DNA of 5,846 nt from an uncultured Bacteriovoracaceae bacterium. Its GTDB lineage: Bacteria > Bdellovibrionota > Bacteriovoracia > Bacteriovoracales > Bacteriovoracaceae. The DNA lies in assembly GCA_937952395.1 (NCBI GenBank), contig CALFYV010000155.1, forward strand, positions 1 to 5,846, in the 5' to 3' direction. The translations under genes were made by a program, and so were the position numbers. Below the pieces are notes generated by a model. It was given only the letters and a program-made list of their open reading frames with translations. It was not told the DNA's origin and ran no database searches. Of the stretch, positions 1-5,846 are shown one piece after another. How positions within the stretch are numbered: position 1 is the first letter of the stretch; each line of letters starts with the position of its first letter.

Positions 1-434
1 GAAAAGAAGAAGTATTACAACAGGTTTTTTATTCAACTGTGACTTCGGCTATTACCAGTTCTCTTAATCATAATAAGGGCCGCAAGATCACTTTAAGAAG
101 CAAATCTCTAGGTAAGAGTGCCTATATAAAACTAACTGTTAATGGCCATGTTTTTAAAACAGAAGAAATCAATCAAACTACTCAGCGTAACGCTGAGGTT
201 GTAGATATCAACTTGAAATTAATGTCAGAACTGATGAGCGATGTAGATGGTAAAATTGTGCTTAGAAACCTTTTCGACGAGCAAGGAGAGCTCTCTAGCT
301 CTTGCACTGAATTGCTTTTTGATAGGGCACCTGCGGCTACAGATAAAGCACCGGTTGAAGATAAAAGCCGTTTAGTGAGTGTTAAAAAAGGTAAGAAGAA
401 AGATCTCATCAGAGAAATCCGAAGTAATCAGTAA
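1..434 (+). CDS. C-terminal part of an unrecognised protein (5' end outside window)
   Basis: The reading frame is open from the left edge (first whole codon at position 3, reading KEEVLQQVFYSTVTSAITSS) to a TAA at 432-434, about 143 codons. A GTG at 39 could serve as a start, but no Shine-Dalgarno sequence lies at proper spacing before it, and the frame continues upstream without a stop, so the real start is most likely outside the window. The visible part has a probable beta-rich stretch (residues of the type RKITLRSK, SAYIKLTVNGHVF, KIVLRNLF) followed by a hydrophilic linker and a strongly basic tail (KKGKKKDLIREIR). No signal peptide or membrane segment is visible in this part. I do not recognise the family. 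A PilZ-like small beta domain was considered, but the RxxxR and (D/N)xSxxG motifs are not seen. The end overlaps the dtd stop codon on the other strand by 7 nt. GC content appears higher than in the central genes. Confidence 0.72.
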   Translation, partial: KEEVLQQVFYSTVTSAITSSLNHNKGRKITLRSKSLGKSAYIKLTVNGHVFKTEEINQTTQRNAEVVDINLKLMSELMSDVDGKIVLRNLFDEQGELSSSCTELLFDRAPAATDKAPVEDKSRLVSVKKGKKKDLIREIRSNQ

Positions 435-865
435 TTCAAAGTAAAAGTCACCGGACCATCATTAACCAGAGAGACTTGCATATTTTCACCGAATGAACCG
501 TGTTCTACTCTAATTCCTTGTTCTTTAAGTTTTTTATTAAAGAGCGCATAATAGATTTTGGCTTTATCCGGTTGCATGGATTTATCAAAACTGGGACGGT
601 GACCTTTTTTGCCATCCCAACTTAGAGTAAATTGACTGATAGAGAGTATGGAGCCATTGACCTGTTCTAGGTTTAAATTCATTTTTTCATTTTCATCTTC
701 AAAAATGCGCAGATTAATAATTTTATTAACAGCTTGTTCGATTTTTTCTTCGCTATCATCTGACTCAAAACAAATAAAGAGTAAATAACCTTTTTGAATC
801 TGGCCAATGATTTCAGAGTTGACAGTAACCGAAGCCTTTTTAACTCTTTGTAGTACGATTTTCAT
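428..865 (-). CDS. dtd: D-aminoacyl-tRNA deacylase (D-Tyr-tRNA(Tyr) deacylase type, DTD1)
   Basis: Dtd hydrolyses the ester bond between a D-amino acid (also glycine mischarged on tRNA-Ala) and tRNA, recycling the tRNA and keeping D-residues out of translation. It acts in the cytoplasm as a homodimer. At 145 residues it has the usual length of the bacterial family. The N-terminus MKIVLQRVKKASVTV is typical. The active-site motif SQFT sits at residues 77-80, followed by KKGHRPSF at 86-93. The Gly-cisPro motif GPVT is at 137-140 within SLVNDGPVTF; in the family it reaches into the partner subunit's active site and provides chiral proofreading. LRIFEDENEKMN (52-63) is the usual central stretch. 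The start is ATG, overlapping the TAA of the upstream ChaN-like gene by one base (TAATG), with GAAAAGG at 874-880 as a plausible ribosome site 8 nt away. This suggests translational coupling. Nothing is missing, so the enzyme should be active. It is the last gene of the block. Confidence 0.97.
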   Translation of the reverse strand: MKIVLQRVKKASVTVNSEIIGQIQKGYLLFICFESDDSEEKIEQAVNKIINLRIFEDENEKMNLNLEQVNGSILSISQFTLSWDGKKGHRPSFDKSMQPDKAKIYYALFNKKLKEQGIRVEHGSFGENMQVSLVNDGPVTFTLNY

Positions 866-2472
866 TAGAATAGCCTTTTCTGCATTTTTTGATAATCTAA
901 TCCACTTAAAACGGCAGATTTAAAATTGACATATTTTTTTAAATCAAAGGGTGCTGTATAAAAATATTTTTGAAAGTTCTCAATGAGATTTTCTAATTTA
1001 TTTTCCCTCATCTGAGTAAAGAAATGCTCTCCTAATAAATAGCCAATATTTTTGGAAATATAATAGATTCCTGTGTAATCAAACTTTGATATGATTTTTT
1101 TATGAGCTTTCGTTTTATCTAAAAGGTTTAGCGTTTCCTGGTATTGCTCTCTTATTTCTTTATTTTCTGTTGTTAAACATTTCTCTTCGAGTTCTAAATA
1201 AAGATCACATTTTCTATATGGGTTAATAATTTTTGATATGAAATAGCTATGGGCATGTTGAAGTACAAAAAACGAAAAAAAACTTAATTTGTCCTTAAAA
1301 ATAGATTTTTGTTTGAACTTATTTTCAGCTAAAAATATAGACTGAATATGAACGCCGGCTAAGTAGATAAGTCTATTGGCAGAATAGTTAGGTATATAAT
1401 AAATCTTATGGTCTATAAGTTTAAAAGTTTCATTATTAGTTAATAGGTGTTGATAAAAAGATTTGATTTTTTTTTGCTTGAGGCTTTTGATTTTATTTGC
1501 AAGAAACTTGAGCTCTAAATGGTCCAATAAATTAAAATCTAATATGTCTTTATCACTTAAAGAAAGCCCTAGTCCTTTGAGTAATTCTTTTATGAGTAAG
1601 TAGAAATTATCTTCTGTATTTGGCCCAAAGATTTTTAAACCAGTATCAAGGATATAGCTATGAATATCAAAGTCAGGATCATCCAACATATTCTCATACC
1701 AGTAGATCATGCTTTCGTATTTTAACCACGGGGGTGAGGTCATTAAGCAAAATTCGTTCTGGTTAAATTGGTAAAATTGCTCAAGACATTCAATATTATC
1801 TAGATAAATGGGATCAATATTTTGATGAATAATTAACGTTCTATAAATTTTTTTTGAAAAAATTTTTAAATATTTAGGAATTTTGCTAGGAATGATATGA
1901 AGCTCTCCGAATAATAGTAAAATTGGAGTTGTTGGATTTTGTTCTTTAAGTTTGATTAATTCTTTTGCTACAAATTGGTCTCTCTCATCAAGCCTCCCTG
2001 TTGTATTCATCGCTTTTAGTTTGATCGGATAAGCTTTGGCCAATTCAAAAATGAGTTTATAGTGGTTCCAAGGGAAACGCCAAGAATCGTGATAACCGAT
2101 GGCATCTAGAAATTCAAGTTCTGTAATAAAATCTCCCAAGTAAGAATCAAGTATTTGCTGTTTGCTATGATGAACGAATTCAATTCCCATAATCATTCCC
2201 TGGGGATTTTTACAAAGCTGTCTGGCAATCCTAAGGACATTTCTTATATTTTGGTCAAAGGTGTGTATGTCACCAATTAAAGTTATCTCAGAATTGGTAA
2301 GGGCATTTTTAAATTCTATTTCATTGCTTTTGATATAATTTCTTTTGAAATAATAATTTTGATCTTGACGGTAGCTCTCAATTTCTTGATTAGGGGCTTC
2401 GAATTCATGAGCCTGATTCTTCAAGTTTTCGTTTAGAGTTATATGAAGTTGTTTTAACTGATGATTGAGCAC
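865..2472 (-). CDS. ChaN/Tiki-superfamily protein with long C-terminal extension, no signal peptide
   Basis: Residues about 50-215 resemble the ChaN (DUF399, haem-binding uptake, Tiki-like) fold: GDIH at 67-70 in ITLIGDIHTFDQN, GIE at 96-98, W131 and W135 in SWRFPWNHYKLIF, KAMN at 153-156, ERD at 163-165, and GELH at 189-192 after a hydrophobic strand (PILLLFGELH). The His and Glu positions of the three motifs match those used for metal or catalysis in the superfamily (ChaN, TraB, GumN, EreA). ChaN of Campylobacter is a haem-binding lipoprotein, but the substrate here is unknown. Residues about 215-535 form a mostly helical, Lys/Phe/Leu-rich extension that I do not recognise; it has aromatic clusters such as IYYIPNYSANRLIYLAG near 357-373. 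There is no signal peptide or lipobox, so a cytoplasmic location is inferred. The start is GTG, with AGAGG at 2478-2482 five bases before it. It lies 29 nt after the 959-residue gene and overlaps dtd by 1 nt. A hydrolase role is possible but unproved. Confidence 0.82.
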   Translation of the reverse strand: MLNHQLKQLHITLNENLKNQAHEFEAPNQEIESYRQDQNYYFKRNYIKSNEIEFKNALTNSEITLIGDIHTFDQNIRNVLRIARQLCKNPQGMIMGIEFVHHSKQQILDSYLGDFITELEFLDAIGYHDSWRFPWNHYKLIFELAKAYPIKLKAMNTTGRLDERDQFVAKELIKLKEQNPTTPILLLFGELHIIPSKIPKYLKIFSKKIYRTLIIHQNIDPIYLDNIECLEQFYQFNQNEFCLMTSPPWLKYESMIYWYENMLDDPDFDIHSYILDTGLKIFGPNTEDNFYLLIKELLKGLGLSLSDKDILDFNLLDHLELKFLANKIKSLKQKKIKSFYQHLLTNNETFKLIDHKIYYIPNYSANRLIYLAGVHIQSIFLAENKFKQKSIFKDKLSFFSFFVLQHAHSYFISKIINPYRKCDLYLELEEKCLTTENKEIREQYQETLNLLDKTKAHKKIISKFDYTGIYYISKNIGYLLGEHFFTQMRENKLENLIENFQKYFYTAPFDLKKYVNFKSAVLSGLDYQKMQKRLF

Positions 2473-2501
2473 ATAAACCTCTACTTCAATAGTAATAGAT
2501 T

Positions 2502-5381
2502 TTATGTACTTTGATTGAGGGAATTTACAAATAATGTTGAAATTAGTTGATTTAATTTTTTACTGAGTGAGTCAATAGCCTGATGGCCGATGGTGAAACT
2601 TTGGATAATTTGATTTATCTCATCTGACTTAGGAATTTGAACAGATTGTAAAAGAGAGCTAATTTTTTGACCAAGCAAATAGCTCGCTAGGTATTTGATA
2701 AAAAAGATCGTATTTTTATCTGCATAAATAACAATAATGCTTTTATCTTGTGAATATAGCTCTAAACCATGGAGTATTTCATTATTAGAAATTTTCTCAA
2801 TTTTTTCAACTTTAGTTAAAGGTAAGTGAACTTCTTCGGGATCGTAAACATTAAATTCAATATAAACATCTTCGTTATGAGGATAAATAGGGGTGAGCCT
2901 TGTTTTTACTAAAGACTCTTGTAGTTTTTTACTACTAAATAAAGAATTTAAAAATTCTTCATTATTTTTCTTTTCGATGCAAAGGGTTTTTAAAGTTCCT
3001 TTAAAGGCGCTTAACATTCCCATAATAGATTTGGGATACTGAGTGAATGTAGAGTTTAACAAAGGAGTGATGGTATTAAAATTTTGTAGTAACTCAGGTG
3101 CTTTATACTGAGATATTTTATTCTCATCAAAAGTTAAAAGTTGAAATCCTTTGGCTATATAATCCGGCAAAATTTTGTCATCTATGAAAAACTTGGGGAA
3201 AAGTAGGGCATTAAGCTTAGATTTCATTTTTGTTATATTTCCGGTGAATGTGAAGTTGATAATCTGTTGTCCTAAAGAAGAAGACAGGTATTCACGAAAA
3301 ATATTGATATTGAAATTTTTTACTTTAGAAATAATCCCAAAATACTGACAGCGGGTAAATCCATAATCGAGTGCTTTAGCTTTTAAGCTTTGAAAAGGAA
3401 CGATCTCAATTTTGGTATGGTTATTTAATCGGTAGTCGATAACAACTGCCAGTGGAAACTCATGAGTGTTATCTTCAATTAAAAAGAGGTTGTCTTGATT
3501 TGAAAATGAATTTTTCTCATCTTTAAGCGGATAGACATCAAAGAGGTTATCAAAGCGTACACAAGATTTAACGAGATTACTAAAATACTTGGGATGGGTT
3601 ATGTGTTGTGAATCTTTGTTCGCTGAATTAAGGAAACGGCCATCAACAAGGGCATCATGATGGAATTCAATAGCAAATGGGTGGAGCAATTCTTTTTGAT
3701 AATAGGGAGGTGCTTCATAAAGATGGTCTCTTATGAAAGAATGTAAGCCTTTCGTCAATACACTAAATTGTTCAAAATTTTCGATTTTTCCAGCCAGGTT
3801 GAAACTAAGGAATGCATTTTTTATTTCATTTTTTTGGGTCTTATTAAAGATAAAAATGAAGTTCCCAACCTCGCCTTTATTCTCAATCTCCTCTAACGAG
3901 AAATAGGCTTCAAGTTCTAGGGTATTAAGGAGAGTATTGATTTTTTCTTTTTGTGATGGAATGAAAATATTTTTATTACAAATTAAAAATAGCTTTCCAT
4001 TTTCTTTTAAGGCAGAAGCTTCAGCATTAACCTTATTTAATATATAAAAGTATGGATTGTTTTTAGGGTGTTTCGTTAGGTTCAAAATTATTCGGTCATA
4101 ATTTGATTTCGATTCGTTCATCTCATCAAAGAAAAGATTAGCTTGGTGGTTTGATTGTTCTTGTTTATTATTTTGGTGAGTTTTCATTATTCCTGTAATA
4201 AAGCTAATAACAGGATGTTTTTGTTTTTGAGCGACTTCAATTAAGAAAGTAAGAAATTGAAGCTCGTTAAACAATTCAAGATAAGCCCCGGTTTCAAATT
4301 TTGAACCGCAGAACTCAGGGCAAATAAGCTCTTTCCATTTTATTTCTAAGTTTCCTGATTGAGCCAACCAATGAGATAAGGAAAGTGAGTTTATAAAATG
4401 ACCAGTGAATTTACAGCTAATAACTTTGGGAATTGTACTATGGCTTTTTAAGGCATTTGGAATAGAACCATTTTTTATAGAATGATTCCAATTACAATAA
4501 TTAATCATTAAAGAGTTAAGAAAAAGCCCGAAGTTTTTTTGAGACAAAGACGGTGAATGCTGAGATTGTGGTAATAATTGCTGTGCTCTATTGGAGAGCC
4601 CTTGAATCATTTGGTTCACCGATAACTCGAGTGCTACTTCACTTAATCTTGAGACTACTTCACTAAAACGAGCTTGAGGGCGATACAAGTTATAGCTATT
4701 AAATTCAAAAGATTTAATATTAAGTTCATTGGAGCTCGTTTTTTTGAAAGTCTGGATGATAAAAGAATTTGGATTTAATAAATTCTTAATATCAATTTTA
4801 GTATTTGTTTGAACTTCTAAATGGGAAAGAAAGCGTATCTTTAAAAAGTAAATCGTGGCAACCCTTAAAGCATAAACTTGAATAAAATTATTCAATTGAT
4901 TTTTTTCGAGTTCGTTATTTTTTCTTAGTTCACACCAAAAACTATCTACATCTTCAATGCCAGCATATATCTGGTTGGTGAATTCAGAGTAGGACATAAA
5001 CTCAGAATAGATCGCCTCCTTCATCCGCTTATTAAAAGTGCTATTTTCTAGCGCAGTCTGAACATCTTGAATTAAGCAATCAAGGTAGAAATTAAATAAT
5101 TCTTCACTCTTTATTTGCTCTGAATCGAGGGCAATTTCACTAGGTGAAAAAAAACTGGGAAAGCATTCATCGAGTGGATCTAAAACTTGTTGTGTGCTTA
5201 ATTGTTCTGATACAATACCAGAGTAAAGCGACTGATTATTCGCTTCGCTTAATCCTTTAAGCCAGTTCTTGGCGCAAAAGGGTTCCTGATTCAAAAACTG
5301 CCCCACATTTAAATAGTTTTTATTTTTGCTTGTCCACTTTGGTGGAAGAAAATAATTAACGAACCTGAGAGATTTTGTCAT
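2502..5381 (-). CDS. Probable degenerate N6-adenine DNA methyltransferase-like protein with HsdS-like C-terminal modules
   Basis: A 959-residue intact frame. Residues 90-300 are helical, as in the N-terminus of HsdM-type enzymes. Residues 322-370 mimic the (F)TPxxI helix followed by motif I, but the SAM-binding loop reads CPEFCGSK (354-361) instead of DPxCGSG. Residues 428-439 (YDRIILNLTKHP) occupy the place of motif IV (FDxIxxNPPY/F), with NLTK (434-437) replacing NPPY. The following ALKENGKLFLICNKNIF (457-473), LEAYFSLEEI (490-499) and GNFIFIFNK (506-514) match the LKxGGRxxxVxPxxxL, xAVIxLP and TSIxIxxK strands of type I methylases. Residues about 570-735 look like a target-recognition module, ending REYLSSSLGQQII (696-708) and LNALLFPKFF (723-732). 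Residues about 835-955 look like a second one, ending KYLASYLLGQ (896-905), VQIPKSDEI (914-922) and a final helix like the HsdS spacer coiled coil. No PD-ExK nuclease or helicase motif was found. I infer a DNA-binding pseudoenzyme. ATG start, with GGAA at 5390-5393 eight nt upstream; first gene of the block. Confidence 0.6.
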   Translation of the reverse strand: MTKSLRFVNYFLPPKWTSKNKNYLNVGQFLNQEPFCAKNWLKGLSEANNQSLYSGIVSEQLSTQQVLDPLDECFPSFFSPSEIALDSEQIKSEELFNFYLDCLIQDVQTALENSTFNKRMKEAIYSEFMSYSEFTNQIYAGIEDVDSFWCELRKNNELEKNQLNNFIQVYALRVATIYFLKIRFLSHLEVQTNTKIDIKNLLNPNSFIIQTFKKTSSNELNIKSFEFNSYNLYRPQARFSEVVSRLSEVALELSVNQMIQGLSNRAQQLLPQSQHSPSLSQKNFGLFLNSLMINYCNWNHSIKNGSIPNALKSHSTIPKVISCKFTGHFINSLSLSHWLAQSGNLEIKWKELICPEFCGSKFETGAYLELFNELQFLTFLIEVAQKQKHPVISFITGIMKTHQNNKQEQSNHQANLFFDEMNESKSNYDRIILNLTKHPKNNPYFYILNKVNAEASALKENGKLFLICNKNIFIPSQKEKINTLLNTLELEAYFSLEEIENKGEVGNFIFIFNKTQKNEIKNAFLSFNLAGKIENFEQFSVLTKGLHSFIRDHLYEAPPYYQKELLHPFAIEFHHDALVDGRFLNSANKDSQHITHPKYFSNLVKSCVRFDNLFDVYPLKDEKNSFSNQDNLFLIEDNTHEFPLAVVIDYRLNNHTKIEIVPFQSLKAKALDYGFTRCQYFGIISKVKNFNINIFREYLSSSLGQQIINFTFTGNITKMKSKLNALLFPKFFIDDKILPDYIAKGFQLLTFDENKISQYKAPELLQNFNTITPLLNSTFTQYPKSIMGMLSAFKGTLKTLCIEKKNNEEFLNSLFSSKKLQESLVKTRLTPIYPHNEDVYIEFNVYDPEEVHLPLTKVEKIEKISNNEILHGLELYSQDKSIIVIYADKNTIFFIKYLASYLLGQKISSLLQSVQIPKSDEINQIIQSFTIGHQAIDSLSKKLNQLISTLFVNSLNQST

Positions 5382-5499
5382 GAAAAAAATTCCAAAAATC
5401 GGGAAATGGGTATTATTTCTAAAGTTCTTTTTTTCTTAGGTCGATATGTTTAAAGAAGGGTTATTTAACCGCATGTAGTTAAATTGAGAGAGGGTTATC
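5382..5499. promoter_or_regulatory. Divergent intergenic region with promoters for both directions (inferred)
   Basis: This 118-nt gap separates the - strand three-gene block from the + strand gene at 5500, so it must hold at least the promoter of the + gene and most likely that of the block. It is very AT-rich, with an uninterrupted T-rich run on the + strand near 5425-5436. AT-rich hexamers such as TATTAT (5411-5416, + strand) and TATGTT (5445-5450) could be -10 elements, but no convincing -35 partner at 16-18 nt spacing was found for either. A small dyad, GGTTATTTAACC, is at 5459-5470. In the 959-residue gene's frame a stop codon lies upstream in this gap, with no alternative ATG between, which supports the chosen start. 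Confidence 0.4.
5486..5494 (+). promoter_or_regulatory. Ribosome binding site of the right-edge gene
   Basis: GAGAGAGGG lies five bases (TTATC) before the ATG at 5500-5502. It is the strongest Shine-Dalgarno sequence in the window and fixes the start of this gene, which runs off the right edge. Confidence 0.7.
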
Positions 5500-5846
5500 A
5501 TGACGGACCATGACAATGATGAAAAAGGCTTCAATGATGATGAACTAAAAGACATCATGGAAGAGATTGAAAGCCTGGAAAAAGAGTTCACCGATGAGCC
5601 TTCTGGCACCTCTGATGGTTATATCGATTCTAAGAGCGAAGATATCCAAGAAGAAGTTGAAAAAGAAGTTGATAATATACTAGATGGGGATATAGATATG
5701 AGTTCATCGAAGAAATCCATTCATTCCACTGTGAAAAAATTTCCAATAAAAACAATAGGGCCCCATGGAAAAAGTAAAATGCATTTTTCTGTTGAAGGAG
5801 AGATGAAAATTCAGTTAAGTTTTGATGTTGCCAGCCAAGTCATCAA
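5500..5846 (+). CDS. N-terminal part of an unrecognised protein with acidic leader (3' end outside window)
   Basis: The frame is open from ATG 5500 to the right edge (115 whole codons, no stop), so the gene is truncated only by the window. It begins MTDHDNDEKGFNDDELKD. The first 65 or so residues are about 40% Asp/Glu, with heptad-like spacing in ELKDIMEEIESLEKEF and IQEEVEKEVDNIL, suggesting a disordered or coiled-coil acidic leader. A Ser/Lys linker (MSSSKKSIHSTVKKF) follows. Then comes what looks like the first strands of a folded beta domain (KMHFSVEGEMKIQLSFDVASQVI). There is no signal peptide or membrane segment, so the protein is probably cytoplasmic. I do not recognise the family. It has its own strong ribosome site and is divergent from the three-gene block. 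Its base composition is less AT-rich than the central genes, more like the left-edge gene. Confidence 0.75.
   Translation, partial: MTDHDNDEKGFNDDELKDIMEEIESLEKEFTDEPSGTSDGYIDSKSEDIQEEVEKEVDNILDGDIDMSSSKKSIHSTVKKFPIKTIGPHGKSKMHFSVEGEMKIQLSFDVASQVI

Noticed and set aside
39..41. GTG as the start of the left-edge gene
   Set aside because: The frame is open through to the window edge and no Shine-Dalgarno sequence is properly spaced, so a start outside the window is more likely.
182..409. 75-codon open frame on the - strand
   Set aside because: It is the antisense shadow of the left-edge gene, Ser/Leu-rich in composition, with no ribosome site and no recognisable domain.
2502..5381. A functional restriction-modification enzyme (type IIG or PglX)
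   Set aside because: Neither the SAM-binding nor the catalytic methylase motif is intact, and no PD-ExK or other nuclease motif is visible in the N-terminus.
5421..5440. T-rich run as an intrinsic terminator
   Set aside because: No GC-rich stem precedes it on either strand, and it lies in a divergent gap where no gene ends.
1..5846. tRNA, rRNA, CRISPR or insertion-sequence signals
   Set aside because: No cloverleaf-like segment, regularly spaced repeats, transposase-like frame or terminal inverted repeats were seen by eye on either strand.

Overview
This is an AT-rich window. Its proteins are rich in Lys, Asn, Phe and Ile, and long T and A runs are common. Only one gene (dtd) is recognisable with near certainty. 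The overall feel is a Gram-negative, AT-rich lineage; a Bdellovibrionota-like (predatory delta-type) genome is one guess, but no marker here proves it.

Layout: the + strand carries two incomplete genes at the edges. The left one (1-434) is the C-terminal part of an unrecognised protein whose start lies outside the window. The right one (5500-5846) is the N-terminal part of a protein with a very acidic, probably disordered leader. Between them, on the - strand, is a compact three-gene block reading from right to left: a 959-residue protein (5381-2502), a 535-residue ChaN/Tiki-type protein (2472-865), and dtd, D-aminoacyl-tRNA deacylase (865-428). Gaps are 29 nt and a 1-nt TAATG overlap, so the block looks like one operon. 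Its likely promoter is in the 118-nt divergent gap at 5382-5499. The dtd end overlaps the left edge gene tail to tail by 7 nt.

The most interesting gene is the 959-residue one. By eye it keeps the layout of a type I/IIG adenine-N6 methyltransferase fused to HsdS-like target-recognition modules: helical N-terminus, a motif I relic, a motif IV relic followed by the usual downstream strand-helix-strand pattern, and then two regions ending like HsdS target-recognition domains. However, both catalytic motifs are destroyed (CPEFCGSK in place of DPxCGSG, and NLTK in place of NPPY/F). It is therefore a candidate methyltransferase pseudoenzyme, possibly a DNA-binding protein that no longer methylates. 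No nuclease or helicase accompanies it.

The ChaN-like protein keeps the three signature motifs of the Tiki/EreA/ChaN/TraB superfamily (GDIH, GIE, GELH) but has no signal peptide or lipobox and carries about 320 extra C-terminal residues. How these three genes cooperate cannot be read from the sequence. Dtd is a translation quality-control enzyme that is often found beside unrelated genes, so a shared pathway is only a hypothesis. No RNA genes, insertion sequences, CRISPR arrays or convincing intrinsic terminators were seen.
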